Assembly (NCBI GenBank): GCA_016713825.1
Contig: JADJOJ010000006.1
Location: forward strand, 186,001 to 250,000
Length of the DNA: 64,000 nt
Direction of reading: 5' to 3'
Source: Candidatus Leptofilum gracile
GTDB taxonomy: Bacteria > Chloroflexota > Anaerolineae > Promineifilales > Promineifilaceae
A program made the position numbers and the translations under genes. Positions 16,703 through 24,060 of this stretch are shown one piece after another (position 1 is the first letter of the stretch; each line of letters opens with the position of its first letter). The notes beneath the pieces were generated by a model. It worked only from the letters and a program-made list of their open reading frames with translations. It did not search any database and was not told the origin of the DNA.

Positions 16703-17400
16703 CCGTCTTCCAACGCCTCGGCTTTATCCATCGCCACTTTGGCCGCAGCCTGAGCCGCCCGCTGTTTGCTAGGCCCGGTGCCTTCACCCCAAACCGCATC
16801 TTCCAGCAGCACCTGCACGGTAAACAGCTTGGCGTGGTCTGGCCCGCTGGTGCCAGAAACTTCGTAGTGGGGGGTGATGTTGTAGGTGGCCTGGGCCCAC
16901 ACCTGGAACTCGCTTTTAGCGTCTTTGTGTAAAGAGTCGGCCATGATTTCGGTGAGCGCGGGTGCAATGAGCTGCTCCACCAGCGGCTTCACGGCGGGCA
17001 GTCCCTGGTCCAGGTAGATGGCTCCGATAACCGCCTCGAAGGTGGCGCAGAGCAGGGGAATCCGCTCTCGGCCCCCGTTTTCGGCTTCACCATAACCTAG
17101 CTGGAGAAAACGGCCGATTTTCAGCTGAGTTGCAAAATTAGCCAACGTTTCGGCCCGCACCAGCGCCGCCCGCAGGCTGGTTAGCTCCCCTTCATCCATC
17201 TCCGGGAAGCGATGGTAAAGGTAAGCCCCCACGATGAAGTCGAGCACGGCATCGCCTAAAAATTCCAGCCGCTCGTTATCTTCCAGCACCTCATCAGCGT
17301 GCTCATTCAGGTAGGAGCGGTGGGTAAGGGCTCGCAGCAGCAGCGAGTAATCCTTAAACTGGATGTTTAAATTATTTTCTAATTCAGCAAATCGATTCAT
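16699..17400 (-). CDS. rnc: Ribonuclease III
   Basis: A 233-residue protein. The RNase III signature NERLEFLGDAVLDFIVG carries the catalytic acidic residues, and a second acidic site is in TFEAVIGAIYLDQGL. The C-terminal double-stranded RNA-binding domain runs from about residue 160 (KSEFQVWAQATYNITPHYEV ... SKQRAAQAAAKVAM). It cleaves double-stranded RNA in rRNA and mRNA processing. It follows fabF, as in many bacteria (acpP-fabF-rnc), with a hairpin between. Confidence 0.97.
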   Translation of the reverse strand: MNRFAELENNLNIQFKDYSLLLRALTHRSYLNEHADEVLEDNERLEFLGDAVLDFIVGAYLYHRFPEMDEGELTSLRAALVRAETLANFATQLKIGRFLQLGYGEAENGGRERIPLLCATFEAVIGAIYLDQGLPAVKPLVEQLIAPALTEIMADSLHKDAKSEFQVWAQATYNITPHYEVSGTSGPDHAKLFTVQVLLEDAVWGEGTGPSKQRAAQAAAKVAMDKAEALEDG

Positions 17401-17407
17401 AAATTTT

Positions 17408-17470
17408 CAACCAAAAAAGTTCGCAGGTTTCCTAGATTATACAATCTTTTGAATCTGCGAACTTTTTGAT
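17408..17470 (-). terminator. Hairpin between fabF and rnc
   Basis: On the minus strand AAAAAGTTCGCAG and CTGCGAACTTTTTT form a 13-bp stem ending in a T-run, with a long A/T-rich loop that contains TATAAT. It could terminate fabF transcripts partially, and the loop could carry an rnc promoter. The long loop makes a strong terminator less certain. Confidence 0.55.
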
Positions 17471-17497
17471 TGCTTGACCAAGCAGTAGGGTTAGGAG

Positions 17498-18748
17498 TTA
17501 TTGAAACTTTTTGATGACCAGCACTGCGTTGTGGCCACCAAAGCCAAAGGCATTGTTAAGACAAACCTCTACCTTGGCGGGGCGGGCTTCGTTGGGGATG
17601 TAGTCCAGGTCGCAGTCGGGGTCTGGGGTCTCGTAGTTGATGGTGGGCGGCATGATTTGGTCCTGAATAGCCATCGTGCAAAAGACGGTTTCGATAGCCC
17701 CGGTGGCCCCCATGATATGCCCGGTCATCGATTTGGTGGAGCTGATGCCGACGCTGTAGGCGTGTTCACCGAGGGCGGCTTTGATAGCGGCCGTTTCCGA
17801 CGCATCGTTCAGTGGGGTTGAGGTGCCGTGGGCGCTGATGTAATCCACAGCTTCTGGTGGCAGACCTGCATCCGCCAACGCTTTGCGGATGGCCCGGGCG
17901 GCCCCAGCGCCACCCTCTGCCGGGGCGGTGATGTGGTGGGCGTCGGTGGTTTGGCCGTAGCCAACCAGTTCGGCATAGATTGTTGCGCCTCGCGCCTGGG
18001 CGTGCTCCAGGCTCTCGATGACGAGCATGCCCGCGCCTTCGCCCACCACCAGGCCGTCCCGATTTTTGTCGAACGGCTGCGGCGTGCCGCTGGTTTTGGC
18101 CGAGGTGGCTCCGGCCCGTTCAAACCCGGCCACGGCCACGGAGGCGAGGATCGATTCGCTGCCGCCGGTGAGCATGGCATCCATCTCGCCGCGCTGCACG
18201 GTGCGGAAGGCGTGGCCGATGGCGTCGCAGCCAGCGGCGCAGGCGGTGGTGATGGTGGTGGAGGGGCCGTGAATACCGTAATCGATGGCAATCATGCCCG
18301 CCGCGCCGTTGGGCATGATCATGGTGATGGCAAAGGGGCTGACGCGCTTGAGTCCTTTTTCTAGCACGACGTGCTCTTGCTCCACCAGCGTTTGGATGCC
18401 GCCGACGCCAGTGCCCAGCGTAATGCCGATCCGTTCCCGGTTCTCGTCGGTGATTTCCAGGCCGGAATGGGTGATGGCTTCGCGGGCGGCGACGGTGGCC
18501 AGCTGCTGGAAGCGGTCGCGGCGGCGGGCGTCGCGGCGGCCCAGGTAGGCATCGGCGTCAAAATCTTTCACTTCGCAGATGGTGCCCATTTCGTGTTCGC
18601 CTTTGTTGAGCACCACAAAATCGCCCGTGCCAGATTTGCCCGCTTTGATGGCGGCCCAGGTGTCTGGCACGTTGTGTCCCAGGGGGGTGATTACGCCCAT
18701 GCCGGTAATAACGACACGAGATTTGTGATTGGTTGATCCGTTCTGCAT
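17498..18748 (-). CDS. fabF: Beta-ketoacyl-ACP synthase II (FabF), complete
   Basis: A 416-residue condensing enzyme. It has SRVVITGMGVITPLGHNV, the nucleophile region ITTACAAGCDAIGHA, PFDKNRDGLVVGEGAGMLVI, the first catalytic His in DYISAHGTSTPLNDASE, and the second in KSMTGHIMGATGA. The C-terminus ends NNAFGFGGHNAVLVI. Length matches the family. It elongates acyl-ACP chains. It lies directly upstream of rnc. The partial fabF at the window start is a second paralog. Confidence 0.97.
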   Translation of the reverse strand: MQNGSTNHKSRVVITGMGVITPLGHNVPDTWAAIKAGKSGTGDFVVLNKGEHEMGTICEVKDFDADAYLGRRDARRRDRFQQLATVAAREAITHSGLEITDENRERIGITLGTGVGGIQTLVEQEHVVLEKGLKRVSPFAITMIMPNGAAGMIAIDYGIHGPSTTITTACAAGCDAIGHAFRTVQRGEMDAMLTGGSESILASVAVAGFERAGATSAKTSGTPQPFDKNRDGLVVGEGAGMLVIESLEHAQARGATIYAELVGYGQTTDAHHITAPAEGGAGAARAIRKALADAGLPPEAVDYISAHGTSTPLNDASETAAIKAALGEHAYSVGISSTKSMTGHIMGATGAIETVFCTMAIQDQIMPPTINYETPDPDCDLDYIPNEARPAKVEVCLNNAFGFGGHNAVLVIKKFQ

Positions 18749-18779
18749 TCTTCTTCTCCCAAGAGTTGGTACTTTTTGG

Positions 18780-18860
18780 GAAGTAATTGGGTAATTGGGT
18801 AATTGGGTAATTTTTGCCTGCTCAATTACCTAATTACTAAATTACTTCATTACCTCTTCA
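18780..18860. repeat. TAATTGGG heptamer array with inverted arm
   Basis: Four tandem units of the type GTAATTG(G) from 18783 face AATTACC/AATTACT units from 18826. The array is upstream of fabF on its strand. It is the same repeat style as 2331-2396. Confidence 0.65.
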
Positions 18861-18869
18861 CTCGTTTGT

Positions 18870-19184
18870 TTATTCGCCACTACCCGGATGCCCTTTGGCT
18901 TGCCAGCGGGCTTCGTATTTGGTCAGGGCAGCGGTCAGTGCCTGGTCGAGGTCTACGTTTACGGCCGTTGCCAGCTGGCACAAACTATAAAGCATGTCGC
19001 CTAATTCATCGGCTATGGCTGGATTATCAAAAAGCGGGTCGTGACGGCCGTAATCGGTTGCTTTGAGCAGTTCCTTGGCAACCTCGCCAAATTCACTGAG
19101 TAAATCTAAAGCAGTAACACCGGGATCGTGGGTTAAGTTGTGTTTTTGGGCAAATTTGTGAGCGCGTTCTTGCCAGTTGTCCAT
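18870..19184 (-). CDS. MazG-like nucleotide pyrophosphohydrolase
   Basis: About 104 residues. The MazG/all-alpha NTP-PPase metal site is visible as LLSEFGEVAKELLKATDYG and IADELGDMLYSLCQLATAV (ExxE ... ExxD). The family removes pyrophosphate from non-canonical or excess nucleoside triphosphates. The start at MDNWQERAHKF (19184) is preferred over an extension within the upstream repeat. It is a single-domain, short form. Neighbouring moa genes lie upstream on the same strand, separated by a repeat. Confidence 0.87.
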   Translation of the reverse strand: MDNWQERAHKFAQKHNLTHDPGVTALDLLSEFGEVAKELLKATDYGRHDPLFDNPAIADELGDMLYSLCQLATAVNVDLDQALTAALTKYEARWQAKGHPGSGE

Positions 19185-19194
19185 GAGTTGAGAA

Positions 19195-19290
19195 TTTTGA
19201 CGCAAAGGCGCGAAGGAGCAAAGGATTTTTTAAAAGGAGTTCTTTGCCTCTTTCGTTGCTTTGCGTTCTTTGCGTCGAAAATGGTTTTTG
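19195..19290. repeat. GCAAAG-type intergenic inverted repeat
   Basis: GACGCAAAGGCGCGAAGGAG and CAAAGGATTTTTT on the left are opposed by CTCTTTCGTTGCTTTGCG and TTCTTTGCGTCG on the right. It is built like 10081-10165, between moaDE and the MazG-like gene. Confidence 0.65.
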
Positions 19291-19294
19291 AGAA

Positions 19295-20017
19295 TTAGTT
19301 GTCTGCCTCGGTGGGGCGGTAATCGCCTTCTACCCAGACCGATTGGTCTTCGCCGACTTCTTTTTTCCAGACGGGGACGATCTCTTTGAGGCGGTCGATG
19401 CCGTAGCGGGCGGCGTCGAAGACGCCCTGGTCGCGGTGGCCGCTGGCGCAGGCGACGAAGGTGGTGTTTTCGCCAATGTCCAAACGGCCGATTCTTTGCA
19501 CAATCGCCACGCCCTTCACCAGGGGCCACTTTTGCCAAATTTCGCGGGCCACCTGGGCCATCTTGAGCTCGGCCATTTCGCTGTACGCTTCATATTCCAG
19601 GTAGCTTGTTTCTGGCGGCAGGCCGTCCCGCTGGGTTTGGCCGCGCACGAAGCCGGTGAAGCTGACCACTGCGCCAATTTCTGGGCTGGTGAGCTGGGCG
19701 TGGATGGCGTCGATGTCCAGCGGCTCGGTGGTGACGGCGAAGTAGGTGGGGTGCGGCAGGTCGTCTGCGCCACTGCCGCCGCTGACGGGGGGGAACATGG
19801 CGACTTCATCTTGGGGGGATACGGCCGTATCTCTCCCCGCAAATGCCTTATTCACCGACACCAGGGCAATCGGCAGCGAAGTTTGCAGTGCCGGATAAGC
19901 CGCACCCACTGCTTCCAGCAGGGTGGCCACCGTGGCCGGTTCCGCCACCGTAACGCTAATTTTATTACTGCCCGCTTTATCTTTCAGCGTGGCGAAGAGT
20001 TTGATTTGAATTTCCAT
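19295..20017 (-). CDS. Molybdopterin synthase MoaD-MoaE fusion
   Basis: A 240-residue fusion. Residues 1-82 are MoaD (MEIQIKLFATLKDKAG ... NKAFAGRDTAVSPQDEVAMF) ending in PPVSGG, the ubiquitin-like diglycine that normally forms the free C-terminus. Here it is followed by SGADDLPHPTYFAV and MoaE (VVSFTGFVRGQTQRDG, YLEYEAYSEMAELKM, GHRDQGVFDAARYGIDRLKE, VPVWKKEVGEDQSVWVEGDY). Together they insert dithiolene sulfur into precursor Z. MoaD-MoaE fusions such as MoaX are known; the diglycine is probably released by processing. An upstream extension to 20077 encodes only the repeat and was not used. It is next to moaC. Confidence 0.93.
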   Translation of the reverse strand: MEIQIKLFATLKDKAGSNKISVTVAEPATVATLLEAVGAAYPALQTSLPIALVSVNKAFAGRDTAVSPQDEVAMFPPVSGGSGADDLPHPTYFAVTTEPLDIDAIHAQLTSPEIGAVVSFTGFVRGQTQRDGLPPETSYLEYEAYSEMAELKMAQVAREIWQKWPLVKGVAIVQRIGRLDIGENTTFVACASGHRDQGVFDAARYGIDRLKEIVPVWKKEVGEDQSVWVEGDYRPTEADN

Positions 20018-20021
20018 GTTT

Positions 20022-20101
20022 CCGTAATCCGTGATCGGTAATCGGTTATCCGTAATCGGTAATCGGTAATCGGTCACTGATCACCGATTACCGATAACCG
20101 T
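20022..20101. repeat. TAATCGG heptamer array with inverted arm
   Basis: At least five TAATCGG-like units (20022-20075) face ATTACCGATCACC-like units (20078-20101). The array separates moaC from moaDE and spuriously extends the moaDE reading frame. Confidence 0.7.
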
Positions 20102-20590
20102 TTACCGTTCACCCGCTTCAAAATGCCAATCTCCACTTTTGCCACCAGATTTCTCTACCACGCGCACATCCCCAATGACCATGCCGCGATCCACCGCTTT
20201 GGCCATGTCGTAAATGGTGAGGGCGGCGATGGAAACGGCCGTTAATGCCTCCATCTCCACGCCCGTTTTGCCCGTCAACCGGACCGACGCCTCGATGTCG
20301 ATGCGGCTGGCGGTGGGGTTGGGCGTGCAGGTGACGGCCACATGGTTGAGCATGAGCGGGTGGCACATGGGGATGAGGTCGCTGGTGCGCTTGGCGGCCA
20401 TGATGCCGGCCAGCTGCGCCACCGTTAGCACATCCCCCTTTTTCAGGTTGCCTTCCATTATAAGGGCCAGCGTTTGCGGCTGCATTTGTACAGAGCCACG
20501 GGCCACGGCCACGCGCACCGTGTCGTCCTTGTCGCCGACGTCCACCATGCGGGCGCGGCCAGCTTCATCCAGATGGGTTAACTTTGACAT
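20102..20590 (-). CDS. moaC: Cyclic pyranopterin monophosphate synthase MoaC
   Basis: A 162-residue protein with MSKLTHLDEAGRARMVDVGD, KKGDVLTVAQLAGIMAAKRT, LIPMCHPLMLNHVAV (substrate site), VEMEALTAVSIAALTIYDMA and KAVDRGMVIGDVRVVEKSGG. All MoaC motifs, including the PMCHPL metal/substrate region, are present. It acts with MoaA in forming cyclic pyranopterin monophosphate. moaA is not in the window. It is followed by the moaDE fusion. Confidence 0.97.
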   Translation of the reverse strand: MSKLTHLDEAGRARMVDVGDKDDTVRVAVARGSVQMQPQTLALIMEGNLKKGDVLTVAQLAGIMAAKRTSDLIPMCHPLMLNHVAVTCTPNPTASRIDIEASVRLTGKTGVEMEALTAVSIAALTIYDMAKAVDRGMVIGDVRVVEKSGGKSGDWHFEAGER

Positions 20591-20605
20591 AGGTTTTAAT
20601 TATAG

Positions 20606-20637
20606 ACAGGTGCGTCGCACTTACCAAGCGCACCCTG
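20606..20637. repeat. Half-site remnants of the 33-nt palindrome family
   Basis: AGGTGCGTCGCACTT and nearby AGCGCACC are partial copies of the palindrome found at 20699-20731 and through the hsd locus. They lie directly upstream of moaC and mark the left limit of the repeat-rich region. Confidence 0.5.
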
Positions 20638-20698
20638 TAGAACTGTTGAGTTAGGGGAAATTTTGGTTTATGATTGGCGCGTCTGTCTTGCCAAATCC

Positions 20699-20731
20699 AG
20701 GTGCGACGCACCTCCGAGGTGCGTCGCACCT
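20699..20731. repeat. 33-nt palindrome, hsd-locus family
   Basis: AGGTGCGACGCACCT-CCG-AGGTGCGTCGCACCT. It precedes the native hsdM ribosome-binding site. The stem is perfect. Its sister copies carry AAGTGC ends. Confidence 0.85.
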
Positions 20732-20743
20732 TAATGAACAACC

Positions 20744-20759
20744 AGGAGACTCTCCCTTG
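20744..20759 (+). promoter_or_regulatory. Stranded native ribosome-binding site and start codon of hsdM
   Basis: AGGAGA (20744-20749) is followed by CTCTCCCTTG, whose final TTG would be the native hsdM initiation codon at 7-nt spacing. The IS4-family element has been inserted right after this codon. The same ten bases are repeated at 22057-22066, where they continue in frame into hsdM (TTG TTT GAA CAA). Confidence 0.75.
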
Positions 20760-22056
20760 CTGATTGACTGACAGAATTAACAAAAAAGCACCTTGACAAT
20801 ATCATAACCACTCTAGAGAGTGCAGCTCAAACATCGGCCTGTAAAACTGTTTCCACGAAGCAATGGCCGGTTCTGGGTCAGGATTCGGCGGCAACCAAAG
20901 AAAGGATGAGCCATGTGTTTGCTAGCGCATGTTTGCACCAGCGCCAGCCGATTTGCAAGTAAGCCCCCGTCGCCAATGGGTATCTACCAGGGGACGAAAC
21001 CCGAGTGTAGCGACGCCAACCGCCATAGAAACCAGGTAAACTGTAGCTGTGGCCAATACGAGACACAGTCGAGAGATAGCCATTGAATCCTGCAAGCGGC
21101 TATCTTCCAGATTGAAGCCAGCCGATTTGTCGTCCAGAAAGTTTTCTTCAATGTTGAAGCGCAACCCATACTCGTCAAAGGTGTGGCGGCCAACTGGTTC
21201 ATCGCGCTGACAATCGCCCACTTCGCGCTGCCATTGGGCGTGATAACATGAGCAACGGCCAAGTGGGGCGGTCCCAAATTCTGTTTGGTCAACCAAACAT
21301 GCGTATAGCAGCAACCTTTGCCCACGGGTGGCATCAGGGCTCGTATCTGACGGCGCTGGCCATTCGCCAGAAAAACCCAGGTGTCACTTTTGAGACGAAT
21401 GCGGAAATGCCAGCCCAATTGGGTCGCCACTTTCAGCAGCTCAATGTGGCCAAAGCCCCTGTCGGCCAACAAGATCACTTTGGTTGTCGTGGGTATCTGG
21501 GCGGCCACTTGAGCCAGCATCCGCTGGTAGCAAGCTACAGCAACCGTGGCGCTGCCACCGGCACAAACAACCCAGCCTAGTGGAATAGCTCGACCGCAGT
21601 AGACCAGGGCCAGGCGCACAATGACAAACCGCTTCCACAGTTGAGTTGTATCCAACGCTAGATAGGCTGTGTGGTCACACCAATCTCGTAAAAGGTGCTG
21701 GATGAACCGCTGGTAAATGGGCATCGGGCGTATCTTTTCGTTGTGTATCCAGCGCGAGAACTGCCGTGCTTTGCTGGCCGCCTTGGCCTTTCCCTTGCGA
21801 AAGGGCAGCCAGTGGCTAAAGTGAGGCTGTTCACTCTGGATGACGCCCACAACGGCCCAAATAAAGGTTTGGGCAATACGCAGGTCATGAAACTTGAGCT
21901 GACCATCGCGGATAAATGTCATGATATTGGTAAAGAGCGTGTTATGATTAGTCATGGTGCTACCTTTTTTTGAGTTTGTGTTTTTGGTGAATCACAAGTT
22001 TATCTCAAAAAGAGGAGCACCTTCTTTATGTTAAATAAGATTTGTCAGTCAATCAG
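20760..22056 (-). mobile_element. IS4-family insertion sequence, complete, 1297 bp
   Basis: Terminal inverted repeats are CTGATTGACTGACA at 20760 and its inverse TGTCAGTCAATCAG ending at 22056. The element is flanked by a perfect 10-bp direct repeat CTCTCCCTTG at 20750-20759 and 22057-22066. A duplication of this size and one DDE transposase gene fit the IS4 family. A further imperfect inverted repeat (GGTGCTACCTTTTTTTGAG ... CTCAAAAAGAGGAGCACC) lies inside the right end, next to the outward-facing hsdM start. No ACGGCCGT occurs within it. Confidence 0.9.
20922..21955 (-). pseudogene. IS4-family DDE transposase, frameshifted
   Basis: The frame from 21955 reads MTNHNTLFTNIMTFIRDGQL, then LALDTTQLWKRF (first Asp) and VILLADRGFGHIELLK (second Asp). 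Near 21205-21220 the family-like sequence moves to another frame, where YGLRFNIEENFLDDKSAGFN supplies the catalytic Glu region and continues to 20922. Without frameshifting the product would lack the third catalytic residue. Either a mutation or a sequencing indel explains this; programmed frameshifting is not usual in IS4 elements. The start has AAAGGTAGC 4 nt upstream. Confidence 0.82.
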
Positions 22057-23515
22057 CTCTCCCTTGTTTGAACAAACGTTTAGAAACATCGACGACAGCT
22101 TACGCAAAGATGCCGGATGCGCCACCGAGCTTGATTACATCGAGCAAACTTCCTGGGTGCTCTTTTTGAAATACCTGGATGATTTTGAGCGGGACAAAGA
22201 AACGGCCGCTTTGCTCACCAACCAAACCTACACACCCATCATTCCCCAACACTTGCAGTGGACGGTGTGGGCTGCCCCCAAAAAGGCAGACGGCACCCTG
22301 GACCATCACCCGGCGCTAACCGGGGATGATCTAACCGATTTCGTCAACAGAAAGCTGTTCCCCACCTTGCAAACGTTTAAGCAGGTGGGCGATTCTCCCG
22401 ACACCATCGAATACAAAATTGGGGAGATTTTTGGCGAATTGAAAAACCGGGTGCAGAGCGGCTACAACCTGCGCGAAGTGATCAATTTGGTGGATGAACT
22501 GCGCTTCCGCTCCCATGCCGAAAAGCATGAGATGTCGGCGCTGTACGAGGACAAGATTCAGAATATGGGCAACGCGGGGCGCAACGGCGGCGAATATTAC
22601 ACGCCGCGCCCGCTCATTAAAACGATGGTGCAGGTGGTGCAGCCCCAAATTGGCGAAACGATCTACGACGGCGCGGTGGGGTCGGCGGGCTTTTTGGTGG
22701 AGGCGTATGAATTTATGAACGCCAACGCCAACTCCACGCAGGATCGGGAGATTTTGCAAAAGCGCACCTTTTACGGCAAAGAGAAGAAGTCGCTGGCGTA
22801 CATTATTGGCATTATGAACATGATTTTGCACGGTATCGAAGCGCCCAATATTGTGCATACCAATACGCTGGGCGAAAACATTGCCGACATTGAGGAGAAG
22901 GATCGGTTTGACGTGATCCTGGCCAATCCGCCGTTTGGCGGCAAGGAACGGAAGGAGGTGCAGCAAAACTTCCCCATCAAAACGAGCGAGACGGCGTTTT
23001 TGTTTTTGCAGCATTTCATCAAGAAGCTGAAGGCGGGCGGACGGGCGGCGGTGGTCATTAAAAACACCTTTTTGTCCAACAGCGACAATGCCTCCGTGAG
23101 TTTGCGGCAGGAATTGCTGACGCGCTGTAACCTGCACACGGTGCTGGATTTGCCGGGCGGCACGTTTACGGGGGCGGGGGTGAAGACGGTGGTGCTCTTT
23201 TTTGAGAAAGGTGCGCCGACGCAGAAGGTGTGGTTTTACCAGCTCAATTTGGCACGCAATTTGGGCAAGACGAACCCGCTGAATGAGGCGGATTTGGCAG
23301 AGTTTGTGGCGTTGCAGCCGGGCAAGGCGGATTCGGAGAATTCGTGGACGGTGCGGGTGGCGGATGTGGACCAGACGACGTGGGATTTGTCGGTGAAGAA
23401 CCCGCACCGGAATGATGCGGTGGTGCTGCGCCCGCCAGAGGAGATTTTGGCGGAAATGGCGGCGCTGGATGAAGAAAGCAGCGCCGTTTTGCAGCTGATT
23501 GGGGAGATGTTATGA
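22028..23515 (+). CDS. hsdM: Type I restriction-modification DNA methyltransferase subunit HsdM
   Basis: N6-adenine methyltransferase. Motif I is DGAVGSAGFLVEAYE and the catalytic motif IV is VILANPPFGGKERKEV; GGEYYTPRPLIKTMVQVV precedes motif I as usual. The N-terminal HsdM helical domain runs from about residue 15 to 150 (LFEQTFRNIDDSLRKDAG, LDYIEQTSWVLFLKYLDD). The current ATG at 22028 is inside the right end of the IS4 element. The first ten residues (MLNKICQSIS) are IS-derived, while the family start corresponds to LFEQTF from the TTG at 22064. GAGGAG at 22011 in the IS may serve as its ribosome-binding site. The native protein would have 483 residues. Confidence 0.94.
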   Translation: MLNKICQSISSPLFEQTFRNIDDSLRKDAGCATELDYIEQTSWVLFLKYLDDFERDKETAALLTNQTYTPIIPQHLQWTVWAAPKKADGTLDHHPALTGDDLTDFVNRKLFPTLQTFKQVGDSPDTIEYKIGEIFGELKNRVQSGYNLREVINLVDELRFRSHAEKHEMSALYEDKIQNMGNAGRNGGEYYTPRPLIKTMVQVVQPQIGETIYDGAVGSAGFLVEAYEFMNANANSTQDREILQKRTFYGKEKKSLAYIIGIMNMILHGIEAPNIVHTNTLGENIADIEEKDRFDVILANPPFGGKERKEVQQNFPIKTSETAFLFLQHFIKKLKAGGRAAVVIKNTFLSNSDNASVSLRQELLTRCNLHTVLDLPGGTFTGAGVKTVVLFFEKGAPTQKVWFYQLNLARNLGKTNPLNEADLAEFVALQPGKADSENSWTVRVADVDQTTWDLSVKNPHRNDAVVLRPPEEILAEMAALDEESSAVLQLIGEML

Positions 23516-23531
23516 GGCTGTTACTTGCATC

Positions 23532-23660
23532 AAGTGCGACGCACCGTCTTTCGTCAAGTGGGACGCACCTTCAAGGTGCGTCCCACTTTGGCGGCGATTC
23601 ATCAAGTGCAACGCACCTTCGTTCATCAAGTGCAACGCACCTCCGAGGTGCGTTGCACTT
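23532..23660. repeat. Cluster of hsd-locus palindromes between hsdM and hsdS
   Basis: Two full palindromes (23556-23588 with AAGTGGGACGCACC / GGTGCGTCCCACTT, and 23628-23660 with AAGTGCAACGCACC / GGTGCGTTGCACTT) alternate with two left half-sites (23532-23545 and 23604-23617). Stem changes are compensated on the other arm in both full copies. Confidence 0.88.
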
Positions 23661-24060
23661 TGGGCAGTTGATGGGTGAGCTGTTATGAGTGCCGGTTGGG
23701 AAACTCGTCCCCTTAGGGAAATCACAATAAAAATTGGAAGTGGCGCTACTCCTCGTGGAGGGAAAAAATCATATCAAACAGAAGGTGTTTCACTCATTCG
23801 AAGCCTCAATGTTTATGATGATGGTTTCCGAATGAAAGATTTAGCATTTTTGGATGACGATCAAGCCGATAAGCTTTCGAATGTAATTGTAAAGTCTGGA
23901 GATGTGCTTTTAAATATTACTGGGGCATCTATTGCTAGGTGTTGCATAGTTCCTGATGATGTTTTACCAGCCAGAGTCAATCAACATGTGTCTATTATTC
24001 GGTTGTCTCCTGATACGATCATTCCAGAATTTTTACATTACGCACTCATTTCAAAATACT

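Noticed and set aside
21955..22020. Right terminus of the IS4 element at the GGTGCTACC/GGAGCACC inverted repeat
   Set aside because: The outer CTGATTGACTGACA repeats with a perfect 10-bp target duplication define the ends better; the inner repeat is probably regulatory.
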